Positions 25,639 through 36,605 of a DNA stretch of 64,000 bases are shown one piece after another. Location of the stretch: assembly GCF_001424665.1 (NCBI RefSeq), contig NZ_LMQS01000003.1, positions 125,691 through 189,690 of the forward strand, given 5' to 3'. The notes beneath the pieces are model-generated. The model was given only the letters and a program-made list of their open reading frames with translations, was not told the origin of the DNA and did no database searches. This DNA comes from Methylophilus sp. Leaf416 (lineage in GTDB: Bacteria; Pseudomonadota; Gammaproteobacteria; Burkholderiales; Methylophilaceae). Position numbers and translations under genes: made by a program. Numbering within the stretch: position 1 is the first letter of the stretch; each line of letters begins with the position of its first letter.

Positions 25639-26991
25639 TTAAGCAGCCAGTTGGCGGATAACCGTAGCGAGCGTTTCAGCCTGCGCTTGTACCACGGCAT
25701 GGTTTAAGCCCTCGACCATGACGCGAATTTTCGGCTCAGTGCCGGAAGCCCGTAGTAGGACACGGCCTTCACCATTAAGTGCATTTTCTGCCTGCTTAAC
25801 GGCTTGCTGGACCGCAGCTTGCTCCAGATCGAGCTTCTGACTGGTCGTCACATTGATTAATACTTGCGGGTACAGGGCAAGACCAGCGCCCAGCTCCAGT
25901 AGCGTTTTGCCACTTTCACGTAGGGAATGCAATACCTGTAAAGATGCAATGATGGCGTCCCCACTGCTGTGTTTATCCAGGGTCAGGATATGGCCGGAAT
26001 TTTCCCCGCCCAGTTTCCAGTTTCTGCTTTGCAGTAGTTCGAGCACATAGCGGTCACCGACTTTAGCGCGTCCAAACGGGATCTGGTGTTTTTGCAGTGC
26101 ATGTTCCAATGCCAGGTTGGTCATGAGTGTGCCCGCCACGCCACCTTTGAGTTTGCCTTTGGCATATAGCCCCATGGCAATGATATAGAGCAACTGGTCA
26201 CCATCCAGCAAATTGCCGGCACCATCGACCATCATGACGCGGTCACCGTCGCCATCAAAAGCGATGCCAAGATCAGCCTGCTGTTCAACCACGGCTTTTT
26301 GCAAGGCCTGAGGATGAGTAGAGCCTACTTGCTCGTTAATATTGAGCCCATCCGGCTGGTTGCCTATGGAAATGACTTCAGCGCCCAGTTCATGAAACAC
26401 ATCAGGTGCCACATGGTAGGTAGCGCCGTGTGCGCAATCGAGTACAATTTTCAGGCCTCGCAAATCGAGGTGGCTAGGGAAAGTGCTTTTACAGAACTCA
26501 ACATAGCGCCCGGCCGCATCATCGACACGTTTGGCTTTACCCAGATTGGCTGATTCCATCACCTGCATCGGTTTGGCTATTTCAGCTTCAATCGCATATT
26601 CAACATCATCGGCCAGTTTTGTACCCTGGGCTGAGAAGAACTTGATCCCGTTGTCGTAATAGGGGTTGTGCGAAGCAGAGATGACGATGCCAGCCTGTGC
26701 GCGTAAGGCCCGGGTCAGATAAGCCACTGCTGGCGTTGGCATAGGCCCGGTCAACAGCACATCAACGCCTGCCGCAGATAATCCCGCTTCCAGCGCCGCT
26801 TCCAGCATATAACCTGAAATACGCGTGTCCTTACCTATCAACACGGTGGGACGTTGCCCATTAGGTAGCTGCTCCTGGCTAGCCAATACGCGCCCTGCCG
26901 CATAACCAAGCTTCATGACGAATTCGGGATTGATGACTGACTCACCTACACGCCCACGAATGCCATCGGTGCCGAAATACTGTTTGCTCAT
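25639..26991 (-). CDS. glmM: Phosphoglucosamine mutase
   Basis: GlmM converts glucosamine 6-phosphate to glucosamine 1-phosphate for peptidoglycan and LPS synthesis. The 450-residue protein has [11 protein letters not shown] at 6-16, the phosphoserine loop [15 protein letters not shown] (about 94-108), the metal loop [13 protein letters not shown] (about 240-252) and the sugar-binding GGENSGHI; all are characteristic. Length matches E. coli GlmM (445). It follows folP by 52 bases in the ftsH-folP-glmM order common to Beta- and Gammaproteobacteria. Confidence 0.96.
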   Translation of the reverse strand: MSKQYFGTDGIRGRVGESVINPEFVMKLGYAAGRVLASQEQLPNGQRPTVLIGKDTRISGYMLEAALEAGLSAAGVDVLLTGPMPTPAVAYLTRALRAQAGIVISASHNPYYDNGIKFFSAQGTKLADDVEYAIEAEIAKPMQVMESANLGKAKRVDDAAGRYVEFCKSTFPSHLDLRGLKIVLDCAHGATYHVAPDVFHELGAEVISIGNQPDGLNINEQVGSTHPQALQKAVVEQQADLGIAFDGDGDRVMMVDGAGNLLDGDQLLYIIAMGLYAKGKLKGGVAGTLMTNLALEHALQKHQIPFGRAKVGDRYVLELLQSRNWKLGGENSGHILTLDKHSSGDAIIASLQVLHSLRESGKTLLELGAGLALYPQVLINVTTSQKLDLEQAAVQQAVKQAENALNGEGRVLLRASGTEPKIRVMVEGLNHAVVQAQAETLATVIRQLAA

Positions 26992-27043
26992 ACTTAATAA
27001 TTTCCCTGTTTTACTCTCGGTTTATGCTAAGTTTGTTTTTGAT

Positions 27044-27868
27044 TTACTTTAGCGCTGTGACAATTTTTAAGGCCTCTACAGTGGCCTTGACATCATGCAC
27101 GCGCAACAGATGTGCGCCCTGCATGGCGCTAGCAACTGCCGCAGCGATGCTTGCATACAAGCGGGCATCGACATCATTGCCGGTCACCTGCCCTAATACC
27201 GATTTGCGCGATAACCCAACTAAAAGCGGGCAATCCAGATCCAGCAAATCGGCCAGGGATTTAGCCAAGGTAATATTATGCGCGCGCGTTTTACCAAAGC
27301 CAAATCCAGGGTCGAGCAAAATGCGATCCTGTGGAATGCCAGCTATCAGGCAGGCATCGCGTCGGAGGCGTAAAAACGCTTTGACTTCAGCAACCACATT
27401 TTCATAATGTGGATTTTCCTGCATGGTCTGGGGGGTGCCCTGCATATGCATCAGGCACACGCCAGCGTTGCTGCCTGCAACAATCTGCAATGCATCGAGC
27501 TCTAATAAGGCACGCACATCATTGACGATACTGGCACCGGCATCCATAGCCGCCTTCATCACGGCAGGCTTATATGTATCAATTGAAATCGGCACCGGAA
27601 TATTTTCTGAGACTAATGCCTCAATGACCGGAATCACACGCTGCAATTCTTCTTCCAATGGCACCGGTGTGGCATTGGGGCGGGTAGATTCTCCGCCTAT
27701 GTCCAGCACGGCAGCGCCGTCTTCAATCAACTTAAGGGCATGCGTTACAGCGGAATTTGTCTGCGAATATTGCCCACCATCCGAGAAAGAATCCGGTGTG
27801 ACATTGATGATACCCATCACCTGGGGGGTGTTAAGATCTAATGTAAATGCGCCGCAACGAAACTGCAT
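27044..27868 (-). CDS. folP: Dihydropteroate synthase
   Basis: FolP condenses para-aminobenzoate with dihydropterin pyrophosphate in folate synthesis and is the sulfonamide target. The 274-residue protein has MGIINVTPDSFSDGG (about 18-32), the pterin-binding GGESTRP (about 57-63) and downstream DVR, DPGFGFGK and SRKS motifs. It lies downstream of ftsH, but a strong terminator between them (27882-27913) suggests most folP-glmM transcripts start at their own promoter or from readthrough. Confidence 0.96.
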   Translation of the reverse strand: MQFRCGAFTLDLNTPQVMGIINVTPDSFSDGGQYSQTNSAVTHALKLIEDGAAVLDIGGESTRPNATPVPLEEELQRVIPVIEALVSENIPVPISIDTYKPAVMKAAMDAGASIVNDVRALLELDALQIVAGSNAGVCLMHMQGTPQTMQENPHYENVVAEVKAFLRLRRDACLIAGIPQDRILLDPGFGFGKTRAHNITLAKSLADLLDLDCPLLVGLSRKSVLGQVTGNDVDARLYASIAAAVASAMQGAHLLRVHDVKATVEALKIVTALK

Positions 27869-27881
27869 ATAAACAATTCTA

Positions 27882-27913
27882 TAAAAAAATAAAGGCTGGC
27901 AAAGCCAGCCTTT
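27882..27913 (-). terminator. Strong rho-independent terminator after ftsH
   Basis: On the minus strand a perfect 10-bp stem AAAGGCTGGC / GCCAGCCTTT, with a 3-base loop, is followed by ATTTTTTT. It stands between ftsH and folP. Confidence 0.92.
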
Positions 27914-27936
27914 ACATTCTAACTTAAGCCCCGAGT

Positions 27937-29856
27937 CTATTGATGTTTTAAATCATTTTCCTCAGTTTTTGCAGTAGGTTGTGGCGACGTATTTACCACA
28001 GCACCACCAGTTCCACTACCACCACTTGTCGTCACAGTTGGGCCATTTTTTGGCTTGGCTGGACGCACTGGCAACCCAGCCATGATGTCGTTTATCTGGT
28101 CTGCATCGATGGTTTCCATTTCCATTAATGCTTTGGTCATGGCTTCCACTTTATCGCGGTTGTCTTCAAGCAGTTTGCGGGCAAGTGCATATTGCTCATC
28201 CAGAATACGGCGGATTTCAGCATCCACTTTTTGCTGGGTAGCTTCAGACACGGTGCGGGAAGACATGCTGCCCATCCATGAATCCTGCTCGCTACCTGCA
28301 TAGACCATAGTCCCCAAGCTATCAGACATACCGTATTTGGTCACCATATCACGCGCCAGTTTGGTTGCACGTTCAAAGTCGTTTGAAGCACCGGTTGACA
28401 TCTGATGCATGAAAATTTCTTCAGCAATACGGCCGCCGAACAGAATGGAAATATCATGCAACATTTTGTCTTTGTAGTTGCTGATACGATCATGCTCTGG
28501 CAGTTGCCAGGTTAAACCCAAAGCCCAGCCACGCGGCATGATGGTGACTTTATGCACAGGATCAGCAGTAGGCAACAACTTGGCAACAACAGCATGACCA
28601 GACTCATGGTAAGCCGTGTTCAAACGCTCTTCTTCACGCATGACCATAGATTTACGCTCAGGACCCATGAAGATTTTATCTTTGGCATCTTCAAAGTCTT
28701 GCATGTCTACAGTGCGCTTGTTACGGCGAGCTGCGAATAATGCTGCTTCATTCACCAGGTTAGCCAGATCTGCACCACTGAAGCCAGGCGTACCACGGGC
28801 CAGAATATCAGCCTTAACATCCGGATCAATCGGCACTTTGCGCATATGTACGTTCAGAATCTGCTCACGGCCTTTAATGTCTGGCAAGCCAACCATTACC
28901 TGCCGGTCAAAACGACCAGGACGTAACAATGCTTTATCCAGTACATCTGCACGGTTAGTCGCAGCGATCACAATCACACCGGAGTTAGCTTCAAAACCAT
29001 CCATCTCAACCAGCATCTGGTTCAGTGTCTGTTCACGTTCATCGTTACCACCACCAGTACCGGCACCACGATGACGACCAACTGCATCAATTTCATCAAT
29101 AAAGATGATACAAGGCGCATTTTTCTTGGCATTTTCAAACATGTCGCGTACACGCGCAGCACCTACACCGACAAACATTTCAACGAAGTCAGACCCAGAA
29201 ATGCTGAAAAATGGTACTTTAGCTTCACCGGCAATGGCACGTGCCAATAAGGTTTTACCAGTGCCTGGAGGGCCGACCATTAATACACCACGGGGAATAC
29301 GGCCACCCAGTTTCTGGAACTTGCTAGGATCTTTAAGAAACTCAACCAGCTCCGAGACTTCTTCTTTGGCTTCGTCGCATCCAGCCACATCTGCAAAGGT
29401 AGTGCTGTTATTGGACTCGTCCAATTGACGCGCTTTGCTCTTGCCGAATGAGAATGGACCACCGCCCTTACCACCGCCCTGCATTTGGCGCATAAAGAAA
29501 ATCCAGACGCCAATCAGCAAAATCATCGGGAACCAGGATACGAAAATGCTCATGAGCATAGATTCGCGTTCTTCTGGTTTAGCGTCAACAATGACGTTAT
29601 TTTTTAATAAATCTGAGACCAACCATGGGTCGGAAGGCGTGAAGGTGTCATAATTTTTACCTTCATTGGTAGTCACATGCAAATTACGCCCATCAATCTG
29701 GACTTTTGCCACGCGGCCATCTCTCACCTCTTGCATAAATTGTGAGTAAACCACCTGACCGCTATTCTTGCTGGTGCCGTTGAATTGATTAAATACCGTC
29801 ATCAACAACAAGGCGATAGCTACCCAAATCGCGATATTCTTCAATAGATTGTTCAA
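27937..29856 (-). CDS. ftsH: ATP-dependent zinc metalloprotease FtsH
   Basis: FtsH is the membrane AAA+ protease that degrades LpxC, sigma-32 and misassembled membrane proteins. The 639-residue product has membrane helices at about 5-24 and 101-123, a Walker A GPPGTGKT at 195-202, Walker [10 protein letters not shown], the second region of homology, and the zinc motif HESGH near 420. The C-terminal tail is Gly/Thr/Ser-rich. The gene is downstream of rlmE, as in E. coli, with a 145-base gap containing a sigma-32-like promoter and a long hairpin. It is essential in many bacteria. Confidence 0.97.
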   Translation of the reverse strand: MNNLLKNIAIWVAIALLLMTVFNQFNGTSKNSGQVVYSQFMQEVRDGRVAKVQIDGRNLHVTTNEGKNYDTFTPSDPWLVSDLLKNNVIVDAKPEERESMLMSIFVSWFPMILLIGVWIFFMRQMQGGGKGGGPFSFGKSKARQLDESNNSTTFADVAGCDEAKEEVSELVEFLKDPSKFQKLGGRIPRGVLMVGPPGTGKTLLARAIAGEAKVPFFSISGSDFVEMFVGVGAARVRDMFENAKKNAPCIIFIDEIDAVGRHRGAGTGGGNDEREQTLNQMLVEMDGFEANSGVIVIAATNRADVLDKALLRPGRFDRQVMVGLPDIKGREQILNVHMRKVPIDPDVKADILARGTPGFSGADLANLVNEAALFAARRNKRTVDMQDFEDAKDKIFMGPERKSMVMREEERLNTAYHESGHAVVAKLLPTADPVHKVTIMPRGWALGLTWQLPEHDRISNYKDKMLHDISILFGGRIAEEIFMHQMSTGASNDFERATKLARDMVTKYGMSDSLGTMVYAGSEQDSWMGSMSSRTVSEATQQKVDAEIRRILDEQYALARKLLEDNRDKVEAMTKALMEMETIDADQINDIMAGLPVRPAKPKNGPTVTTSGGSGTGGAVVNTSPQPTAKTEENDLKHQ

Positions 29857-29907
29857 GATGGTTCCTTAACTAAAAACAGAAGGCCGGGAATATCCCTACA
29901 AGTGACT

Positions 29908-29933
29908 ATGGAGGCAAAGCCAAAAAATTCAAG
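29908..29933 (-). promoter_or_regulatory. Possible sigma-32 (heat-shock) promoter of ftsH
   Basis: On the minus strand CTTGAA (29933-29928) and CTCCAT (29913-29908) are separated by 14 bases, a close match to the sigma-32 pattern CTTGAA-N13-15-CCCCAT. It lies about 52 bases upstream of the ftsH start. E. coli ftsH also has a heat-shock promoter at this place. No transcription data support it here. Confidence 0.4.
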
Positions 29934-29970
29934 CCTTAATTGTATTGTATACACAATTTTTTGGTTTTGC
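29914..29970. repeat. 16-bp inverted repeat in the rlmE-ftsH gap
   Basis: GCAAAGCCAAAAAATT (29914-29929) pairs with AATTTTTTGGTTTTGC (29955-29970), fully complementary apart from one mismatch that becomes G:U in RNA. The 25-base loop is AT-rich. It overlaps the putative -35 of the ftsH promoter and lies 30 bases after the rlmE stop, so it may end or process the rlmE transcript, or act on ftsH expression. Confidence 0.75.
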
Positions 29971-30001
29971 GACGAAACTAAACACCGAAAACCATTGCAT
30001 T

Positions 30002-30622
30002 TCAAGGTTTTCGATGTAATCCCAGCAAATAGACTTCACTACTGCGATCTCGTGAAGCTTTGGGTTTGCGGGTGACGACTTTTTCAAACTGGCTGCGCAT
30101 TTGTTTGATTAATTCATCAAATCCGCTGCCGATGAACACTTTGACCAGAATATGTCCGCCCGGTTTCAACCAATCTTTACAAAATTCCAATGCCAGTTCA
30201 GTCAGGTAAGTTGCGCCTGCCTGATCGACATCTTTAAGGCCGCTCATATTCGGGGCCATATCTGCAATCACTAAATCGACCAACTTATTATTCAGACTTG
30301 CTTCCAGTTGTTTGAGTACGGTTTCCTCACGGAAATCACCGCAAATAAACTCTACGCCCGGAATAGGATGCATTTCCAGGATATCGAGTGCAATCACCCG
30401 CCCCTGCCCTTTCAGGCGTTGCACGGCGACCTGGGACCAGCTGCCCGGGGTAGAACCGAGGTCAACGATGGTCATACCCGGTTTAATTAATTTATCTTTG
30501 TCATCGATTTCCAGCAGTTTATAAGCTGCACGCGCCCTGTAGCCCTCTTTTTGTGCACGTTTGACGTACTCGTCATTCAGATGCTCTTGCATCCATGCCT
30601 TGCTGGTTTTAGAAGGTTTCAT
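30002..30622 (-). CDS. rlmE: 23S rRNA (uridine-2'-O-)-methyltransferase E
   Basis: RlmE (FtsJ/RrmJ) methylates U2552 of 23S rRNA late in 50S assembly and is heat inducible in E. coli. The 206-residue protein has YKLLEIDDKDKLIKPG, the SAM motif VDLGSTPGSWSQV (about 54-66), the catalytic-site residues in VIADMAPNMSG and the basic C-terminus. The ftsH neighbour and divergent yhbY (54 bases away) are the conserved arrangement. Confidence 0.95.
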   Translation of the reverse strand: MKPSKTSKAWMQEHLNDEYVKRAQKEGYRARAAYKLLEIDDKDKLIKPGMTIVDLGSTPGSWSQVAVQRLKGQGRVIALDILEMHPIPGVEFICGDFREETVLKQLEASLNNKLVDLVIADMAPNMSGLKDVDQAGATYLTELALEFCKDWLKPGGHILVKVFIGSGFDELIKQMRSQFEKVVTRKPKASRDRSSEVYLLGLHRKP

Positions 30623-30676
30623 AGGGTGAGTATTGGCTTCGTGCTAAAATAGAGGTTGTCTTGAAGGAATGCTTTT

Positions 30677-30985
30677 ATGCAATTAAATAGTAAACAAATC
30701 GCGCATTTACGTGGGCTGGCCCACACGCTTAATCCAGTGGTCATGATTGGCAACAACGGGCTGACTGAATCTGTATTAAAAGAGATTGACCTCAACCTGA
30801 ATGCGCATGAATTAATTAAGGTGCAGGTTTCAGGTGATGACCGCGCGTCACGTAAAGCTATGCTGGATGAAATCGCCAGCAAGGTGAATGCAGTTGTGGT
30901 GCATCATATCGGTAAACAATTGGTGTTTTATCGTGCTAGCGACACCGTTAAAGCGTCAGCGAAAATTGTTATCCCAAAATTATAA
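30677..30985 (+). CDS. yhbY: CRM-domain ribosome assembly RNA-binding protein YhbY
   Basis: YhbY binds pre-50S particles. The 102-residue protein is nearly all CRM domain: SKQIAHLRGLAHTLNPVVMIGNNGLT at the start, with the conserved GxxG loop as GNNG near residues 34-37, then HELIKVQVSG and an IGKQLVFYR strand. The start ATG has AAGGA 10 bases upstream. Divergent from rlmE, it ends in a strong terminator. The ribosome-assembly neighbourhood supports the call. Confidence 0.93.
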   Translation: MQLNSKQIAHLRGLAHTLNPVVMIGNNGLTESVLKEIDLNLNAHELIKVQVSGDDRASRKAMLDEIASKVNAVVVHHIGKQLVFYRASDTVKASAKIVIPKL

Positions 30986-31003
30986 CAAGCTGATTGGCTG
31001 ATT

Positions 31004-31034
31004 AAAAAACGCGCATTTATTGCGCGTTTTTGTT
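31004..31034. terminator. Rho-independent terminator after yhbY
   Basis: AAAAACGCGCA / TGCGCGTTTTT (ending 31031) with loop TTTAT. The A and T runs on both sides allow action on either strand, so it also serves the convergent gene at 31033-31488. Confidence 0.9.
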
Positions 31035-31488
31035 ATCTGGATTTAATGACCAGCCACAACCCGAGCACACACTCTGCCAAGTAAGCAACACTTGCAATCC
31101 CGTGCCAGGTTTTAAAGCGACTTGCAAATACACTCTGCATGACATCTTTAGGCAGGGCGCTGGCTTTCAGTTGCGCTAACAATGGTTGAATACCGAACTC
31201 GCCTACCAATACCAGCACCCACATTATCAACACTATCCAGAACAGGCTTTGCTTGAAAGCTGAAAAGCCATCTGCTGCCAAGCGCTGCACCAGCAACCAC
31301 AAACCGCTGACAATACCGATATAACTGACAATGGTAAACAGCTTGCCTGCAACCAGCCCGGCCAGTTGCCGATCAACAATATTCTGGAACAGCACACTGG
31401 CAGTGATACCCGTCATCCACAACGCACCTACCCATAATGTGAGCAGCACCGGAGTTAACCATCCGGTAAATCCAGCTTTAGATGCCAT
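31033..31488 (-). CDS. DUF4149-type membrane protein
   Basis: The 151-residue protein is predicted to have four membrane helices (about 8-30, 45-65, 78-98, 130-148). Its pattern (LTLWVGALWMTGITASVLFQ, HGIASVAYLAECVLGLW) matches the DUF4149/TMEM205-like family found near greA and yhbY in many betaproteobacteria. Function is unknown. It lies 58 bases after greA start-side neighbours on the minus strand and is probably transcribed with or just ahead of nothing else, ending at the shared terminator. Confidence 0.75.
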   Translation of the reverse strand: MASKAGFTGWLTPVLLTLWVGALWMTGITASVLFQNIVDRQLAGLVAGKLFTIVSYIGIVSGLWLLVQRLAADGFSAFKQSLFWIVLIMWVLVLVGEFGIQPLLAQLKASALPKDVMQSVFASRFKTWHGIASVAYLAECVLGLWLVIKSR

Positions 31489-31546
31489 TTGCGCTTCCCT
31501 TGTGTTGAAAGAAACTTACTAAGTTGGATGAGTATTTCAATAAATA

Positions 31547-32029
31547 CTATTTATAAAGTACTTCTATAATTTCGTACTCTTTAATCCCACCTGGAGATTG
31601 CACTTCCGCCACTTCGCCTTCGGATTTACCGATCAGGCCACGTGCAATCGGTGAACTCACCGAGATTTTGCCATTTTTGATATCTGCTTCATCTTCACCC
31701 ACAATTTGGTAGATTTTGCTGTCGCCTGAGTCCAGGTCTTCAAAACGTACGGTCGCCCCGAATACCACGCGGCCTTCTGCATTTAATGTCGCCGGGTCAA
31801 TAATCTGCAGGTTGGAAAGTTTGGCTTCCAATTCGGAAATGCGACCCTCAATAAAGCTTTGGCGTTCTTTAGCCGCTTCGTATTCTGCATTTTCTGACAA
31901 ATCACCCTGCGCACGCGCCTCAGCAATTGCCTGAATAATATTCGGGCGATCAACCGCGCGAAGACGTTGTAATTCTTCTTTTAATAATTCTGCACCAAGC
32001 ACGGTCACAGGAAATTGATTTACTGCCAT
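31547..32029 (-). CDS. greA: Transcription elongation factor GreA
   Basis: GreA rescues backtracked RNA polymerase by stimulating transcript cleavage. From ATG 32029 the product is 160 residues, the standard size; the frame is open to 32071 through a T-rich terminator tail, which I exclude. The N-terminal coiled coil contains [16 protein letters not shown] (about 41-56), with the catalytic acidic tip residues (Asp42 and Glu45 of DLSE), and the C-terminal FKBP-like domain has PIARGLIGK. The start lies only about 25 bases after the carB terminator, so its promoter must lie in or overlap that terminator (TATACT near 32049-32054 on the minus strand). Confidence 0.95.
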   Translation of the reverse strand: MAVNQFPVTVLGAELLKEELQRLRAVDRPNIIQAIAEARAQGDLSENAEYEAAKERQSFIEGRISELEAKLSNLQIIDPATLNAEGRVVFGATVRFEDLDSGDSKIYQIVGEDEADIKNGKISVSSPIARGLIGKSEGEVAEVQSPGGIKEYEIIEVLYK

Positions 32030-32053
32030 AACGAAAACCTTGAAAAAATTAGT

Positions 32054-32094
32054 ATAAAAAAAATAAACCACACCCGGTCGAGCGTGGCTTATTT
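32054..32094 (-). terminator. Rho-independent terminator after carB
   Basis: On the minus strand AAATAAGCCAC / GTGGTTTATTT (32094-32084 and 32071-32061) forms an 11-bp stem with one G:U, followed by a run of eight T. Confidence 0.85.
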
Positions 32095-32142
32095 CAATAA
32101 CAGTCAGTGCAATATTTCTTAATGCAATGACCTCAGTGTAAG

Positions 32143-35100
32143 TTATGCCAGACGTTTGTGCAAGTCTTGCACCGAATACACATCCATGTCCTTGCTTTGT
32201 GCCATACCGATACAGGCAGCACGGGCGCCAGCCAATGTGGTGTAGTAGGTAACCTTGTTTTGCAAGGCACTACGACGGATCTCATATGAATCGGTGATTG
32301 CTTTTTTGTCTTCGGTCACATTCACAATCAGGCTGATTTCATTGTTCTTGATCATGTCAACAATATGCGGACGACCTTCGGCTACCTTGTTCACCGGCGT
32401 CACATCCAGACCCTGCTCGGACAAAGCCCGCGCAGTACCTTTGGTCGCCACGATGGTAAAGCCCAGGCTAACCAGATCTTTGGCGATATCAATAACCTTA
32501 CGGTGATCTTCATTACGCACACTGATGAAAGCACGGCCACCGGTAGGCATTTTCACTGAAGCACCTAATTGTGATTTGACGAATGCTTCGGCAAACGTGT
32601 TGCCTACACCCATCACTTCACCAGTCGATTTCATCTCAGGCCCGAGGATGGTATCTACTCCTGGGAATTTGATGAATGGGAATACCGCCTCTTTCACTGA
32701 GTAGTAAGGCGGAATCACCTCTTTGGTCACCCCTTGTGACTTCAGTGATTGACCCGCCATACAGCGCGCGGCGATTTTTGCCAGTTGCAAACCACAAGCC
32801 TTGGAGACGAACGGTACGGTACGTGAAGCACGCGGGTTCACTTCCAGCACATACACCACTTCACCCTGCTCAGTGTTCTGCACGGCAAACTGCACGTTCA
32901 TAAGGCCTTTCACGCCTAATGCTTTCGCCATCTGGACAGTTTGGCTACGCAATTCATCCTGCAATTCGTCGCTCAAACTGTAAGGTGGCAATGAACAGGC
33001 TGAGTCACCGGAGTGCACCCCTGCTTGCTCCACGTGCTGCATAATGCCGCCGATCAATACATCTTCGCCATCGCTTAGCGCATCCACATCTACTTCAATC
33101 GCGTCATTGAGGAAACGATCCAGCAATACCGGTGATTCGTTAGACACTTTCACCGCTTCGCGCATATAACGCTCAAGCTGACTTTGCTCATGCACGATTT
33201 CCATCGCGCGGCCGCCCAACACATACGATGGACGTACCACTAATGGGTAACCGATTTCCATCGCTAGGCGTATCGCTTCTTCAGGCGCACGCGCAGTACG
33301 GTTTGGTGGTTGTTTGAGGTTTAGCTTGTGCAACATTTGCTGGAAGCGCTCACGGTCTTCGGCACGGTCAATCGCATCTGGAGTAGTACCAATGATAGGC
33401 ACACCAGCTTTTTCCAGGTCACGCGCCAATTTCAATGGCGTTTGGCCACCATATTGCACGATCACGCCTACCGGCTTCTCAATATTGACGATTTCAAGCA
33501 CGTCTTCCAGCGTCACCGGTTCAAAATACAGGCGGTCGGAAGTATCGTAATCGGTAGACACGGTTTCCGGGTTACAGTTAACCATAATGGTTTCGTAACC
33601 ATCTTCACGCATCGCAAAAGCCGCATGTACGCAGCAATAATCAAACTCAATACCCTGGCCAATACGGTTCGGGCCACCGCCCAATACCATGATTTTTTTC
33701 TTGTCAGTTGGGTTGGACTCGCATTCTTCCTCATAGGTTGAATACATATAAGCGGTATTGGTCGCAAATTCTGCGGCACAAGTATCCACACGCTTGTAAA
33801 CCGGACGCACACCCAAAGCCTGCCGGAAAGCGCGCACCGCGTGCTGGTCAGTATCCAGCAACTTGGCCAGACGACGGTCAGAGAAACCTTTGCGCTTCAA
33901 CCTGAATACTGTTTCTTTACTCAGATCGGCAATATGTTTGCCTATCAGCGACTGCTCAAGTTTGATAATTTCTTCAATTTGCACCAGGAACCAACGGTCT
34001 ATTTTGGTGATATCAAAAATCTCGTTGGTAGTCATGCCTAAACGGAATGCATCAGCCACATACCAGATACGCTCAGGACCTGGCTCACCCATTTCCTTAA
34101 CGATACGATCCTTGTCATCAGTCAAGCTGTCCAAACCATCGACGCCCACTTCCAGGCCACGCAATGCCTTCTGGAAAGATTCCTGGAAACTGCGGCCCAT
34201 CGCCATCACTTCACCTACAGATTTCATCTGAGTGGTGAGGCGGCTATCGGCTTGCGGAAATTTCTCAAAGGCGAAACGCGGCACTTTGGTTACAACATAA
34301 TCAATAGAAGGCTCAAACGATGCAGGCGTCTGGCCACCGGTAATTTCGTTACGTAACTCATCCAATGTAAAGCCGACTGCCAGCTTGGCAGCCACTTTTG
34401 CAATCGGGAAACCAGTGGCTTTGGAAGCCAATGCAGATGAACGTGAGACACGCGGGTTCATCTCAATCACAATCATGCGGCCATCATCTGGATTAATCGC
34501 AAACTGTACGTTGGAACCACCGGTATCAACACCGATTTCACGCAGTACCGCCAACGAGGCGTTACGCATGATCTGGTACTCTTTGTCGCTCAATGTTTGC
34601 GCTGGCGCAACTGTAATGCTGTCACCGGTATGCACACCCATCGGGTCCAGGTTTTCAATCGAGCAGATAATAATGCAGTTGTCCGCCTTGTCGCGTACCA
34701 CTTCCATCTCATATTCTTTCCAACCCAATAACGACTCTTCAATCAGTAATTCGTTAGTGGGTGAGGCATCCAGGCCACGTTCGCAGATGGCAATAAATTC
34801 TTCACGATTGTAGGCAATACCGCCACCACTACCGCCCATGGTGAAGGAAGGACGGATAATCGCTGGATAACCAATTGTCGCCTGCACTTGCAGTGCTTCT
34901 TCCAGGCTATGCGCAATCGCAGAGCGCGCCGAACCCAAACCAATTTTGGTCATGGCTTCTTTAAATTTTTGACGGTCTTCAGCTTTATCGATCGCTTCTT
35001 TTGAAGCACCGATCAATTCAACTTTGTATTTCTCCAGTACCCCGTACTTGTCCAGGTCTAACGCGCAATTCAAAGCGGTTTGGCCGCCCATGGTAGGCAA

Positions 35101-35358
35101 CAGCGCATCAGGACGCTCTTTTTCAATGATTTTCTCGACGATTTGCCAGGTAATCGGCTCGATGTAAGTCGCATCCGCCATTTCTGGATCGGTCATGATG
35201 GTTGCCGGATTCGAGTTCACCAGAATCACACGGTAACCTTCTTCACGCAGAGCCTTACAGGCTTGCGCACCAGAGTAGTCAAACTCACAGGCCTGGCCAA
35301 TGACAATCGGACCGGCGCCGATGATCAGAATACTTTTAATGTCAGTTCTCTTTGCCAT
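32143..35358 (-). CDS. carB: Carbamoyl-phosphate synthase large subunit
   Basis: CarB makes carbamoyl phosphate from bicarbonate, ammonia (supplied by CarA) and two ATP for arginine and pyrimidine synthesis. The 1071-residue protein shows the internal duplication of two ATP-grasp halves: [23 protein letters not shown] at the start and [22 protein letters not shown] in the middle, each followed by NxNPAT/NCNPET. The C-terminal MGS-like allosteric domain follows ([22 protein letters not shown]). Length equals E. coli CarB (1073). It overlaps carA by one base (TAATG). Confidence 0.97.
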   Translation of the reverse strand: MAKRTDIKSILIIGAGPIVIGQACEFDYSGAQACKALREEGYRVILVNSNPATIMTDPEMADATYIEPITWQIVEKIIEKERPDALLPTMGGQTALNCALDLDKYGVLEKYKVELIGASKEAIDKAEDRQKFKEAMTKIGLGSARSAIAHSLEEALQVQATIGYPAIIRPSFTMGGSGGGIAYNREEFIAICERGLDASPTNELLIEESLLGWKEYEMEVVRDKADNCIIICSIENLDPMGVHTGDSITVAPAQTLSDKEYQIMRNASLAVLREIGVDTGGSNVQFAINPDDGRMIVIEMNPRVSRSSALASKATGFPIAKVAAKLAVGFTLDELRNEITGGQTPASFEPSIDYVVTKVPRFAFEKFPQADSRLTTQMKSVGEVMAMGRSFQESFQKALRGLEVGVDGLDSLTDDKDRIVKEMGEPGPERIWYVADAFRLGMTTNEIFDITKIDRWFLVQIEEIIKLEQSLIGKHIADLSKETVFRLKRKGFSDRRLAKLLDTDQHAVRAFRQALGVRPVYKRVDTCAAEFATNTAYMYSTYEEECESNPTDKKKIMVLGGGPNRIGQGIEFDYCCVHAAFAMREDGYETIMVNCNPETVSTDYDTSDRLYFEPVTLEDVLEIVNIEKPVGVIVQYGGQTPLKLARDLEKAGVPIIGTTPDAIDRAEDRERFQQMLHKLNLKQPPNRTARAPEEAIRLAMEIGYPLVVRPSYVLGGRAMEIVHEQSQLERYMREAVKVSNESPVLLDRFLNDAIEVDVDALSDGEDVLIGGIMQHVEQAGVHSGDSACSLPPYSLSDELQDELRSQTVQMAKALGVKGLMNVQFAVQNTEQGEVVYVLEVNPRASRTVPFVSKACGLQLAKIAARCMAGQSLKSQGVTKEVIPPYYSVKEAVFPFIKFPGVDTILGPEMKSTGEVMGVGNTFAEAFVKSQLGASVKMPTGGRAFISVRNEDHRKVIDIAKDLVSLGFTIVATKGTARALSEQGLDVTPVNKVAEGRPHIVDMIKNNEISLIVNVTEDKKAITDSYEIRRSALQNKVTYYTTLAGARAACIGMAQSKDMDVYSVQDLHKRLA

Positions 35359-36515
35359 TAGCTGGACTTTCTTTCTAGCGTTGATTTGCTGTCTTGCATT
35401 AACTGTATGAAGCGGTCAAACAACACGCTCATTTCTTGCGGGCCTGGGCTGGCCTCAGGATGGCCCTGGAAGCTGAACGCTGGCTTGTCTGTGCGTGCTA
35501 TACCTTGCAGGCTGCCGTCGAACAATGAGATATGCGTCACTTTAATATTGGCAGGCAAAGTAGATGGGTCGGCCGCAAAGCCATGGTTTTGGCTGGTTAT
35601 ATATACACGCTTGGTTTCAACGTCTTGCACCGGATGGTTTGCACCATGGTGGCCAAATTTCATCTTCAATGTTTTGGCGCCACTGGCTAAAGCCAGTAAC
35701 TGGTGTCCCAAACAGATACCAAATGTGGGAATACCACTATCAACCAATGTTTTAATCGCTTTAACCGCGTAATCACATGGTTCCGGATCACCAGGACCAT
35801 TGGTCAGGAAGATACCGTCAGGTTTGTAAGCCAGTGCTTGTTCAGCAGTCGCTTGGGCTGGCAGTACTGTGACTTTACAGCCGCGAGAAACCAGCATGCG
35901 CAAGATATTGCGTTTAACGCCGTAGTCAAACGCTACCACATGAAACTTCTGCTCAGTAGTCTTGCTGAAGCCTTTACCCAAATGCCATTCAGGCTCGGTG
36001 AATTCGTAAGTTTCTTTACAGCTCACCACTTTGGCCAGGTCCATGCCTGCTAAACCAGGGAACCCTGTGGCTAATGAGAGAGCTTGCGCCTCATCAACAG
36101 ATTCGCCAGCCATAATACAGCCTGCCTGCGCACCTTTTTCACGCAATATGCGCGTCAGTTTGCGGGTGTCAATATCGGCAATCGCGACCACATTGTTAGT
36201 TTTCAAATAATCTGAAAGATTTTGTTCACTGCGGAAATTGCTTTCCAATAAGGGCAAGTCACGGATGATCAGACCTGCAGCATAGACTTTGCCTGACTCT
36301 ACATCTTCACTATTGGTACCATAGTTACCAATGTGAGGATAAGTCAGTGTCACAATTTGTTCGGTATACGAAGGATCGGTAAGAATTTCCTGATAACCAG
36401 TGATAGAAGTGTTAAACACTACTTCACCGGTCGTATGACCTGAAGCGCCAATGCTAATGCCCTTAAAAACAGTTCCATCTGCTAAGACTAAAATCGCTGG
36501 AATTGTTTTTGACAC
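35358..36515 (-). CDS. carA: Carbamoyl-phosphate synthase small subunit
   Basis: CarA hydrolyses glutamine and channels ammonia to CarB. I choose GTG at 36515, preceded at seven bases by AAGGAG; it gives 385 residues against the usual 375-385. The frame continues to an ATG at 36608 with 31 unrelated residues. The glutamine amidotransferase domain carries the nucleophile Cys in [12 protein letters not shown] and the His-Glu pair in HPEASPGPQ. It is the first gene of carAB, downstream of dapB, with a hairpin in the leader. Confidence 0.95.
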   Translation of the reverse strand: MSKTIPAILVLADGTVFKGISIGASGHTTGEVVFNTSITGYQEILTDPSYTEQIVTLTYPHIGNYGTNSEDVESGKVYAAGLIIRDLPLLESNFRSEQNLSDYLKTNNVVAIADIDTRKLTRILREKGAQAGCIMAGESVDEAQALSLATGFPGLAGMDLAKVVSCKETYEFTEPEWHLGKGFSKTTEQKFHVVAFDYGVKRNILRMLVSRGCKVTVLPAQATAEQALAYKPDGIFLTNGPGDPEPCDYAVKAIKTLVDSGIPTFGICLGHQLLALASGAKTLKMKFGHHGANHPVQDVETKRVYITSQNHGFAADPSTLPANIKVTHISLFDGSLQGIARTDKPAFSFQGHPEASPGPQEMSVLFDRFIQLMQDSKSTLERKSS

Positions 36516-36605
36516 CTTTAGCTCCTTAAGTTTGATACGAAACACATCCTTTAGAGGGTTCAGCCTGGGGGTTGAAGGTGATTCAAGCTCCGGTGAATAG
36601 ATGTG

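Noticed and set aside
25602-25639. Direct repeat CCTCTGAAAT twice between glmM and the membrane protein gene
   Set aside because: Only 10 bases long, AT-rich context, with no further copies; probably chance or a small slippage duplication.
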